From JANQPX01 sp965204405 (GTDB taxonomy: Bacteria; Pseudomonadota; Alphaproteobacteria; Geminicoccales; Geminicoccaceae), in assembly GCA_965204405.1 (NCBI GenBank), contig CBDBEN010000003.1, positions 62,001 through 126,000 of the forward strand: 64,000 nucleotides of DNA, read 5' to 3'. Position numbers and translations under genes: made by a program. Numbering within the stretch: the first letter of the stretch is position 1; the number at the start of each line of letters is the position of its first letter. Under the pieces are notes generated by a model that was not told where the DNA came from, made no database searches, and was given only the letters and a program-made list of their open reading frames with translations. Below are positions 9,705-16,322 of this stretch, one piece after another.

Positions 9705-10538
9705 ATGGGCAAGACATCGGCGAAGGAGGAGGTCTTCAAGCGCTATCGGCTTTCGACCAATGCCAAGAAAATTTCTCTTGGAGATTTCGATACCAGGGAT
9801 AAAAGCTGTTTTCCGGACCGTGACGAGGCCGAAGCGGCAGCAGCAGCGGACATCGCCCGTATCGATGTCCTGCAGGATGTCCTCTACGCGGAAGGCAAGC
9901 ACGCTCTTCTCATTGTGCTCCAAGCGACCGATACCGGCGGAAAAGACAGCACGATCCGCAAAGTCTTCGGCCCGGTCGATCCCTTGGGCGTGCGTGCGAC
10001 AAGCTTCAAGGCCCCTTCTTCGAAGGAGCTATCTCACGATTATCTCTGGCGCGTGCATCAGGCCGTCCCGCCCAAAGGGATGATCGGGATCTTCAATCGC
10101 TCCCACTATGAGGATGTCCTGATCGCCAGGGTTCGCGAACTGGCGCCCAAAAAGGTCATCGAGCAACGCTATGATCAGATTAACGCTTTCGAGCGGCATC
10201 TGGTCGACAACGATGTGACCATTCTGAAGTTCTACCTGCACATCTCCAAAAAGGAGCAAAAGGAGCGACTGCAGGCGCGCCTTGACGATCCTGCAAAACA
10301 CTGGAAGTTCAACCCAGGCGACCTTGCTGAGCGGGCGCTCTGGGATGACTATCGGGAAGCCTATGAGATTGCGCTTAGCCGGTGCAGCAAGCCGAAGGCT
10401 CCCTGGTTCGTGATCCCGGCCGATCGCAAATGGTACCGGAACGCCGTCATTTCTCGGATTATCCGCTGTACCATGGAAGACCTGGATCTTCGCTACCCGC
10501 CGCCGCCGCCGGGACTGGATGAGATCGAGATCGATTGA
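9705..10538 (+). CDS. ppk2: PPK2-family polyphosphate kinase
   Basis: Polyphosphate:nucleotide phosphotransferase that moves phosphate between polyphosphate and nucleoside mono- or diphosphates. Motifs: Walker A-like DTGGKDST (about residues 84-91), lid/Walker B region FNRSHYEDVL, and the WKFNPGDL and APWFVIPADRKWYRN blocks found throughout the family. At 277 residues with a single domain it fits the short PPK2 proteins. The FNRSHYEDVL type with an extended N-terminal arm resembles class III enzymes that can use AMP as well as ADP, but that subclass is inference. ATG at 9705 follows an AAAGGATCCGGAA ribosome-binding region. The gap from mrcA is 56 bases. The family is clear, substrate range is not. 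Confidence 0.9.
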   Translation: MGKTSAKEEVFKRYRLSTNAKKISLGDFDTRDKSCFPDRDEAEAAAAADIARIDVLQDVLYAEGKHALLIVLQATDTGGKDSTIRKVFGPVDPLGVRATSFKAPSSKELSHDYLWRVHQAVPPKGMIGIFNRSHYEDVLIARVRELAPKKVIEQRYDQINAFERHLVDNDVTILKFYLHISKKEQKERLQARLDDPAKHWKFNPGDLAERALWDDYREAYEIALSRCSKPKAPWFVIPADRKWYRNAVISRIIRCTMEDLDLRYPPPPPGLDEIEID

Positions 10539-10633
10539 CCCTCGGCTTGGAGGGCGCCGATATTGCTCCGGCTGGAGCACCGTCAGTCAGGTATCTTGAT
10601 CTGACTTTTTTCAAAAATGAAGAATTCGTAACC

Positions 10634-10649
10634 TGTGATCGAAATCACA
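10634..10649 (+). promoter_or_regulatory. Perfect CRP/FNR-family consensus palindrome
   Basis: The 16-base palindrome TGTGATCGAAATCACA has both half-sites TGTGA and TCACA exactly, with the standard 6-base spacer. It ends 33 bases before the ATG of the MBL hydrolase gene, so depending on the transcription start it could activate or repress. The match to the CRP consensus is direct observation; binding by a CRP-like protein in this organism is inference. Confidence 0.55.
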
Positions 10650-10682
10650 GATTCGGGCAGGTTGAATTCATAGTCTGGTCCG

Positions 10683-11435
10683 ATGTCTTCAGTCATTGTT
10701 CGCATCCTCGGTTGTGGCGACGCTTTTTGCAGCGGCGCCCGGCTGCAAACCTGCTTTCAGGTCGCCACGCCGCATCACACCATGCTCCTCGACTGCGGAT
10801 CGACCGTTTTGCTGGCTTTGCAGCAGCAGCAAATAGATCCCTCGACCATCGACAGCATTCTGCTCAGCCACTTACACGGTGATCATTTCGGCGGGGTTCC
10901 GTTTTATTTGATCCATGCGCAATTCGTAGCGAGACGCGATGCTCCTCTCTTGATATTGGGGCCCCAAGGCACCGAGCGGCGAATTATCGACGCTTTGAAC
11001 GTACTGTTTCCGGACCTCGAAGAAACCGTCTGGCGTTTTCCTCTCGATTTCATCGAGCTGGAGGCGGATCGTGAGGAGCATGTCGGAAGTACGACGATCC
11101 TGCCGCGCCTCGTCGACCATCCTTCCGGTGCGCCTTCTCTGGCCTTTCGTTTGGAGATCGAAGGAAAAACCCTGGCCTTTTCCGGTGATACCTGCTGGAC
11201 GGACAGTCTGGTCGAGATCGCCGACAATGTCGATTTGCTGATTGCGGAATGCCATGGCCTCAAGCCCAACGGAATTCACCACCTGGATTGGCAAACGCTG
11301 AATGATCATGAGAACGAACTGCGCGCAAAGCGCATCCTGCTGACCCATATGAGCCAGCCCATGCTGGATTGCCTGCCGACGATCGACCCGGGCCGTTTCG
11401 AGTTTGCAAAAGACGGGATGGTGACCGCCCTGTAA
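10683..11435 (+). CDS. MBL-fold metallohydrolase, RNase Z / ElaC-like
   Basis: Predicted cytoplasmic zinc hydrolase of the metallo-beta-lactamase fold, 250 residues. The metal site motif is HLHGDHFGG (about 63-71), followed by SGDTCWTD (aspartate ligand, about 163) and LLTHMSQ (histidine ligand, about 221). The N-terminus VRILGCGDAFCSGARLQTC resembles the LGTGxxxPxxxR start of RNase Z-type proteins, but the exosite that grips tRNA is not obvious, so tRNA 3' processing should not be assumed. No signal peptide. A perfect CRP-type palindrome lies just upstream. It may have its own promoter, since 144 bases separate it from ppk2. The substrate is unknown. Confidence 0.8.
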   Translation: MSSVIVRILGCGDAFCSGARLQTCFQVATPHHTMLLDCGSTVLLALQQQQIDPSTIDSILLSHLHGDHFGGVPFYLIHAQFVARRDAPLLILGPQGTERRIIDALNVLFPDLEETVWRFPLDFIELEADREEHVGSTTILPRLVDHPSGAPSLAFRLEIEGKTLAFSGDTCWTDSLVEIADNVDLLIAECHGLKPNGIHHLDWQTLNDHENELRAKRILLTHMSQPMLDCLPTIDPGRFEFAKDGMVTAL

Positions 11436-11796
11436 CGTTTGTTGGCTGGCGCACGGCTGGATCGGAAATGAGTTTGTACCAAGCCGCCCAGACTGTTCGT
11501 CCCTCTTCCCCCAACTACCCAATGCCGGGGCACCTACTCTTGGCATCGCTGGGAAGAAAAGGTTCGAAGCAACGTTGGATTTACCAAACGTTAGTCTATT
11601 CTTGGTACCGACCATTTTCCGGTCGATGTGATCCTAGGAATCCGTCAGCCTGCCAGAAAAAGAGGCGAGGCTCGGACTCCCAGGATCACATGGACCAGTT
11701 CACCTTTGTCCCGCAGGAGAGATAAGAAAGCATAAACCCCAGTTCCGTCATCTGGAGATCAGAACAGGCATCCTGATTTGATGTTGCGCTGAGCCG
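11436..11796. other. Convergent intergenic gap with an inverted repeat
   Basis: No gene is supported between the ends of the MBL hydrolase gene and the solute-binding protein gene. The stretch holds a 76-base inverted repeat (11621-11696, listed separately). At about 11507-11562 there is also a weak, decayed stem (CTTCCCCC ... CTGGGAAG around ATGCC/GGCAT) that could be a degenerate member of the other palindromic family seen in this window. Confidence 0.6.
11621..11696. repeat. 76-bp inverted-repeat element, copy 1
   Basis: Two 24-base arms (11621-11644 and 11673-11696) are reverse complements with three mismatches; the arm core is GATCCTAGGA / TCCCAGGATC. The whole element aligns without gaps in length to a second 76-base copy at 13520-13595, including the purine-rich loop ending GGCT. 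It lies in the convergent gap 3' of the peptide-binding protein gene. It could act as a bidirectional stem terminator or be a miniature mobile/REP-like element. Confidence 0.75.
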
Positions 11797-13359
11797 TTAT
11801 TCCAAGTTGATCCAACGCAGAATGAGAAAATTGTCAGGACGCTGCTGAACGCTGACGCCCGAGCGCATGGCCCAGACCAATGGCTGGACATGCAGGGGCA
11901 TATAGACCGCATCGTCTTTCAAGATGGCATGGGCTTCGTCGATCATCGCCTGACGGAGGTCGGCATCGAGTTCCTGCTGAATCCTGGGCAACAGATCGTC
12001 GATCCTGGGGTTGCTGTAGCCGCCGAAATTCCAGCTGCCGAGTTTCTTTTCAGGATCGGGTGTGTGCATCAGGAAACGCAGGGGGTGTTCAGCATCGAAG
12101 GTGCCGGGCGACCAGCCCAGGAGGTACATATCGAATTTGCCTTCACGAAGCTCCGTCCAATATTGACTGACCGGCACGGCATCCAGGGTAACGTTCAACC
12201 CGATCCGGGCCAGCATGGGAATGACCGCCGTGCAAATTGCCTCGTCATTAACGTAACGATCGTTTGGGCATCGAAGGGTGAGATCGAAGCCTTCGGCAAA
12301 CCCGGCCTCCGCGAGAAGACTTTTCGCCGCTTCCGGATCTGTCGGCAGGCGCGCGTCATCGGCTGATTGATACCCGTTCACGCCCGGCGCAATCAGAAGG
12401 CCGGAGGTTTGTGCATTGCCGCGCATCACCTGCTTGACGATCGCCTCGGCGTCGATGGCCTGGTAGACCGCCTTTCGCACCCGAGTATCCTTCAACGGAT
12501 TGGTGCCGCCGGCATCGCCGAGCGCCAATTCGTCGGAGCGGTGATCAAAGCCGAAGAAAAGAACCCGGCTCTCGATGCCCTGCAGAACCTCGATGTTCTC
12601 ATTCTGCTGGAGCAGAGGAATGTTCTGGAGCGGTACCGGCTCGATCAGATCCACCTCACCCGAGACCAGCGCCGCCACGCGTGTTGCATCCGAGGACAGG
12701 GGCTTGTAGACGGCCCGCGTGATGTCGTGGGTCACCTCGCCCCACCAGGCGGCATGGGGCTCGAGAACGGTTTCGACATCAGGCTCGCGGCTGATGAGCT
12801 TGAAGGGGCCTGTACCATTGGCCTCGAAATTGGCAGCGCTTTCGCCTTCACGATTGGGAAGAATGGCGCCCTTGGCCTCGGTCCAGCCCTGATCCATGAT
12901 CAGCCAATTTGCGATACCCGAGGGAAATAGCGGATCGGGCTTTTTGGTATGAAATTCGACCGTAAGCGGGTCGGGCGCTTCGACGCGATCGATGGTGGCG
13001 AAGAAGGATTTGACGTCGGACGTCTCGCCTGCGGCCCGCTGGTAGGAGAAGAGTACGTCATCGGCGTCGAACGTAGCACCATCGTGAAAGGTGACCCCGG
13101 CGCGAAGTCGAAACCGCCAACCATTGGTGCCCATCGCTTCCCAACTCTCGGCAAGCGAAGGTTCCAGGCTCATATCGGGTGCGCGACGCACCAAGCCCTC
13201 GTAAATATTGTTCAGGAATCCAAGCACGGGTGCCGTCGCGGCGGCATGAGGGTCCATGGTATTGGGATCGCTGCCCGTCGCCCAGATGAAAGGCTCGGCC
13301 TGGGCGATCGCCGATCCGGCGATGAAGAATCCAATCGCAAATGTGCCGGCAACTTTCAT
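11797..13359 (-). CDS. ABC transporter solute-binding protein, family 5 (peptide/dipeptide type)
   Basis: Periplasmic binding component of a peptide or glycoside importer, 520 residues with a cleavable signal peptide (MKVAGTFAIGFFIAGSAIAQA). SBP family 5 hallmarks: GSDPNTMDPHAA at the mature N-terminus, WRFRLRAGVTFHDGATFDADDVLFSYQRA, and DTRVRKAVYQAIDAEAIVKQV in the middle. ATG 13359 was chosen over ATG 13365 because GGAGG (complement of 13367-13371) is correctly spaced only for it. No permease or ATPase genes are adjacent on either side, so it is an orphan whose partners must lie elsewhere. It is flanked on both sides by copies of the same 76-bp inverted repeat. The ligand cannot be told from sequence. 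Confidence 0.88.
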   Translation of the reverse strand: MKVAGTFAIGFFIAGSAIAQAEPFIWATGSDPNTMDPHAAATAPVLGFLNNIYEGLVRRAPDMSLEPSLAESWEAMGTNGWRFRLRAGVTFHDGATFDADDVLFSYQRAAGETSDVKSFFATIDRVEAPDPLTVEFHTKKPDPLFPSGIANWLIMDQGWTEAKGAILPNREGESAANFEANGTGPFKLISREPDVETVLEPHAAWWGEVTHDITRAVYKPLSSDATRVAALVSGEVDLIEPVPLQNIPLLQQNENIEVLQGIESRVLFFGFDHRSDELALGDAGGTNPLKDTRVRKAVYQAIDAEAIVKQVMRGNAQTSGLLIAPGVNGYQSADDARLPTDPEAAKSLLAEAGFAEGFDLTLRCPNDRYVNDEAICTAVIPMLARIGLNVTLDAVPVSQYWTELREGKFDMYLLGWSPGTFDAEHPLRFLMHTPDPEKKLGSWNFGGYSNPRIDDLLPRIQQELDADLRQAMIDEAHAILKDDAVYMPLHVQPLVWAMRSGVSVQQRPDNFLILRWINLE

Positions 13360-13519
13360 AGCCATGCCTCCCCCTTTTTGCTTCTTATGAAACCAACAGA
13401 TCACGTCGGTCTAAGCTTGTCAAAAGGCAAGAAGCACCTAATCGATGAACGCCTCGCGAGCATTGTCTTGTCAGACGCACTTAAACTTGTGTTAACCGAA
13501 TTCGGCTAAAAACGTTTTC

Positions 13520-13595
13520 GGTCCATGGGATCCTGGGAGTCCGCCCGCCCGCAAAAAGGAAGGGCTTGGCTCGGAGTCCCAGGATCCCATGGACC
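13520..13595. repeat. 76-bp inverted-repeat element, copy 2
   Basis: Arms 13520-13543 and 13572-13595 are reverse complements over 23 of 24 bases; the core is CCATGGGATCCTGGGA / TCCCAGGATCCCATGG. Identical length and clearly the same family as 11621-11696, with a matching A-rich loop. This copy has the better-preserved stem. It lies 5' of the solute-binding protein gene, so the two copies bracket that gene. Confidence 0.8.
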
Positions 13596-13767
13596 AGAGC
13601 AGCAGGCTGACGATGAGGAATGAAGATTACGTTAACGCAGTCTATTCGAACGAGCCCAGAATCGCCGAATGCCTATAACGATTAGGACAGGAGCGGCAAT
13701 CCGGTTCATATCCGCATGGTCAGTGCATGTGCTTAATCGGCAGATTGCCGTGATCGGGAAAACCTTT

Positions 13768-13898
13768 TGGAGTGTTTTGTGATTCCATAAAGCCACCACC
13801 AACCCTCTCCCCCCTGCCAACCATCCGCAGCATCCCGACCATATCGGGTGGCCCTGAGGAGGAGAGGGCTGGTTCCGTTTGATCGGAAAATACTCTAG
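13768..13898. repeat. Nested palindromic repeat, CCCTCTCC family, copy 1
   Basis: Inner arms ACCAACCCTCTCC (13798-13810) and GGAGAGGGCTGGT (13861-13873) pair with one mismatch. Outer arms GGAGTGTTTT (about 13769-13778) and the reverse-complement AAAATACTC (about 13887-13895) also pair. The same inner and outer organisation recurs at 51961-52096, which marks it as a dispersed element rather than a chance hairpin. Confidence 0.7.
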
Positions 13899-14141
13899 TG
13901 ATATCCCGTCAACATGTGAGTGCCGATCATGTTTCCGTCGAACTCGGCTAGCTTCCGTCAAACCTGATGGTGCGTCCGAGGTCGAAGAGCCTTGCTGATC
14001 CACACAAATTTCACGTCAGCACACTGAAATCGGATTGGCAAATCCGGTGGATAGCCAGGAAACCAAATGATGTGGTCGCACCACTAGCTTGACGCCAGTT
14101 TTCTTGACCGGCAGCGGCCGGCGATAATGAGGGGAAGCGAG

Positions 14142-15008
14142 ATGGCCAAATGCGCCTTTATCGGACTTGGGATCATGGGGTACCCGATGGCGGGGCATCT
14201 TCAGGCCAAGGGACACGACGTGACGGTCTATAACCGGACCGCGAAGAAGGCCGAAGCCTGGGTTGCGGAACATGGCGGTAGCCGCGCATCGACCCCGCGT
14301 GAAGCGGCGGACGGTGCTGAGTTCGTCATGGCCTGTGTCGGCAATGATGACGATATCCGCGGAATCGCCTATGGCGATGACGGCTTGTTCGCCGGGCTAG
14401 GCGAGGGTGCCATCTTCGTCGATCACACCACCGCGTCCGCCGATATCGCCCGGGAGCTGGAAGCCCATGCCAAGGAGCAGGGCCGGTCTTTCATCGATGC
14501 TCCGGTTTCAGGTGGCCAAGCCGGTGCCGAAAACGGCGTTCTGACCGTGATGTGCGGTGGAGAGCAGGCGGTGTTCGACCGGGCCAAGCCCGTGATCGAC
14601 AGCTACGCCCGCGCCGTGACGCTTCTCGGCAGCGCAGGGGCTGGTCAGCTTGCCAAGATGGTCAATCAGATCTGCATTGCGGGCCTAGTCCAAGGCCTCT
14701 CGGAAGCCGTCAACTTCGGCATGCGCGCGGGCTTGGACATGGAGGCGGTGATCGGCGTGATCTCGAAGGGAGCTGCCCAATCCTGGCAGATGGAGAACCG
14801 GGCTTCGACCATGATCAAGGGCGAATTCGACTTTGGCTTCCCGGTGGAATGGATGAGGAAAGATCTCTCGATCTGCCTTGCCGAGGCCAACCGTAATGGT
14901 GCCCTCCTGCCGGTCACGGCATTGGTCGATCAGTTCTACCATGATGTCATTCATGAGGGCGGCGCCCGCTGGGACACATCCAGCCTGATTCACCGCCTGA
15001 TGAAGTAA
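14142..15008 (+). CDS. NAD(P)-dependent reductase, 3-hydroxyisobutyrate dehydrogenase family
   Basis: Predicted beta-hydroxyacid dehydrogenase (3-hydroxyisobutyrate, tartronate semialdehyde or succinic semialdehyde type), 288 residues. The N-terminal Rossmann motif is FIGLGIMGYPMAGHL. The family substrate motif is DAPVSGGQAGAENGVLTVM (about 122-140), and the catalytic lysine lies in GAGQLAKMVNQ (about 170). The C-terminal helix domain includes VEWMRKDLSICLAEA. ATG 14142 follows GAGGGGAAGCG; the upstream ATG at 14127 overlaps that ribosome-binding site and is less likely. It stands alone, divergent from the solute-binding protein gene and convergent with the Tat-exported MBL gene. The physiological substrate cannot be decided here. 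Confidence 0.87.
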   Translation: MAKCAFIGLGIMGYPMAGHLQAKGHDVTVYNRTAKKAEAWVAEHGGSRASTPREAADGAEFVMACVGNDDDIRGIAYGDDGLFAGLGEGAIFVDHTTASADIARELEAHAKEQGRSFIDAPVSGGQAGAENGVLTVMCGGEQAVFDRAKPVIDSYARAVTLLGSAGAGQLAKMVNQICIAGLVQGLSEAVNFGMRAGLDMEAVIGVISKGAAQSWQMENRASTMIKGEFDFGFPVEWMRKDLSICLAEANRNGALLPVTALVDQFYHDVIHEGGARWDTSSLIHRLMK

Positions 15009-15059
15009 CCATACCAGGCTGCCTGGAAGCTGCCGCGTCCCATTCAGGTGACGGCGGCA

Positions 15060-15136
15060 CCGGCACTCTCCCCATTCCCAGCCGCCCGATATCGTCTCGA
15101 TGCGCTGCCGGGCGGCTGGACGGGGGAGAAGGCCGG
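15060..15136. repeat. Palindromic repeat, CCCTCTCC family, copy 2
   Basis: Outer arms CCGGCACTCTCCCC (15060-15073) and GGGGAGAAGGCCGG (15123-15136) pair with two mismatches, and the inner arms CAGCCGCCCG and CGGGCGGCTG pair perfectly. It lies in the convergent gap (15009-15246) between the reductase and the MBL gene and may serve both as a stem terminator. Nothing else is recognised in that gap. Confidence 0.7.
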
Positions 15137-15246
15137 AACGGCATGGTTATCTTGGGAGCTTCAACACAAGAGTCCCAAAATTTTTTCCTTACTTACATCG
15201 TCAATCCAAGCGATGGAGGTGGGACTCTCATGTTGTGGACACTCCC

Positions 15247-16212
15247 CTAAGCGCTCAGCACATTGCTGCCGAAATAGTGAAATTCCTGGCTCATGCCTTC
15301 GATGCCGCCGGCAGCAAGTTTGAGGGTGGCGTTGTCCAGCTTAGTGAAGCTCTTTTGGCTTTCGACCCATTCATCGGCGGAGGCCAGGGTGCTGAGCGTC
15401 AAGGTTGTCGCCTCGTTGAGATAGTGGGTGGGGATGACGACCTTGGGCTGCAGACGCTCGACGATCGCATTGCCTTGCTCATAGCTCAGGATATGCTCCG
15501 ACCCATCCACCGGCAGTGTCAGGACGTCGATTCGTCCGAGAGCATTCCAGACTGCGTCCGGCGGGTTATGGCGGTTGTCTCCCCAGATCAGGGTTCTGAT
15601 CCCGCCCGTTTCGACCACATACATGACCATGTCCATATGGCCTGGATTGTCCGGCGGACAGGCGTTCTGGCCGAATTCCGCAAGCGCATTGGTCCATTGA
15701 TACCAGCCCGGCGCTTCACAGGCATGCTTGTCGGCAATGCCGGTAATGCTCACGTCAGCAAAGCTCCAGCTGCCGACCATCCTGTCCAGCACCATGGTGG
15801 CTTCCGGGCGGAATAGGGCATCATGGTCGAAATGGGCATGAGTTGACATGCAGACGTCGACCACGGTCTTCGGAAACTCGTTCGGATACCATAGGCCCCA
15901 GGCGCCTGAAGGATCATTTCGCCAGGGATCGAACATGACGCTGAGGCCCGAAGGCGAGGTGATCTTGAAGGCGCAATGGCCGAAATAGTCGATCGTGACC
16001 TCGCCGTCCGCAGCAGCAGCCGCATGCTGCAGGTCGACAACGTGATTATTGTTGCCTGGCTGCATCCAGGCGGCGGATTGGGCCGATGCCGTTTTTGATG
16101 CCAGGACCAGGCCGGCAGCGAGGGTACCGGCGCCTGCGGCACCTGAAGCGAGAAGATTGCGACGGCTAACAGGTACTTTCGCTATTGGATCGTCGGTGGA
16201 TCGATCGGTCAT
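15247..16212 (-). CDS. Tat-exported MBL-fold hydrolase, UlaG-like
   Basis: Predicted periplasmic metal-dependent hydrolase of 321 residues. It has a twin-arginine signal: SRRNLLASG followed by a hydrophobic alanine/glycine stretch and a TASAQS cleavage region. The fold resembles UlaG/L-ascorbate-lactonase-type MBL proteins: DYFGHCAFKI, then STHAHFDHDAL as the metal motif (about 128-138), GDNRHNPPDAVWNA, and PTHYLNEA as a late histidine ligand. ATG 16212 has GGGAGG at a proper 7-base distance; the longer frame upstream begins inside the ribosome-binding region. It lies 110 bases downstream of the FAH-KPR fusion gene on the same strand and may be co-transcribed. The substrate is unknown; Tat export suggests folding with metal in the cytoplasm before transport. 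Confidence 0.82.
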   Translation of the reverse strand: MTDRSTDDPIAKVPVSRRNLLASGAAGAGTLAAGLVLASKTASAQSAAWMQPGNNNHVVDLQHAAAAADGEVTIDYFGHCAFKITSPSGLSVMFDPWRNDPSGAWGLWYPNEFPKTVVDVCMSTHAHFDHDALFRPEATMVLDRMVGSWSFADVSITGIADKHACEAPGWYQWTNALAEFGQNACPPDNPGHMDMVMYVVETGGIRTLIWGDNRHNPPDAVWNALGRIDVLTLPVDGSEHILSYEQGNAIVERLQPKVVIPTHYLNEATTLTLSTLASADEWVESQKSFTKLDNATLKLAAGGIEGMSQEFHYFGSNVLSA

Positions 16213-16322
16213 GAGGTGGCCTCCCTTTTTCCTGTTCACTCCCTAGGGAAGCTGATGGTCAAAGGAGCCGCCGACAATCCCTATCAGGTCAAATTGTTCC
16301 GCTGGACTTCGTGACCATCCTG

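Larger units (their letters stand above)
13360..14141. other. Large divergent intergenic region with two palindromic elements
   Basis: Nearly 800 bases between the divergent solute-binding protein and reductase genes. It contains the second copy of the 76-bp inverted repeat (13520-13595) and a nested palindromic element (13768-13898). The remaining sequence, including the AT-rich stretch 13410-13510, shows no gene I can support; it should contain the promoters of both flanking genes. An open frame on the minus strand at 13632-14003 runs through the palindrome and has no recognisable protein character. Confidence 0.6.

Noticed and set aside
13632..14003. Minus-strand frame in the large gap before the reductase gene
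   Set aside because: It runs through a palindromic repeat, lacks a ribosome-binding site and has irregular, low-quality protein sequence.
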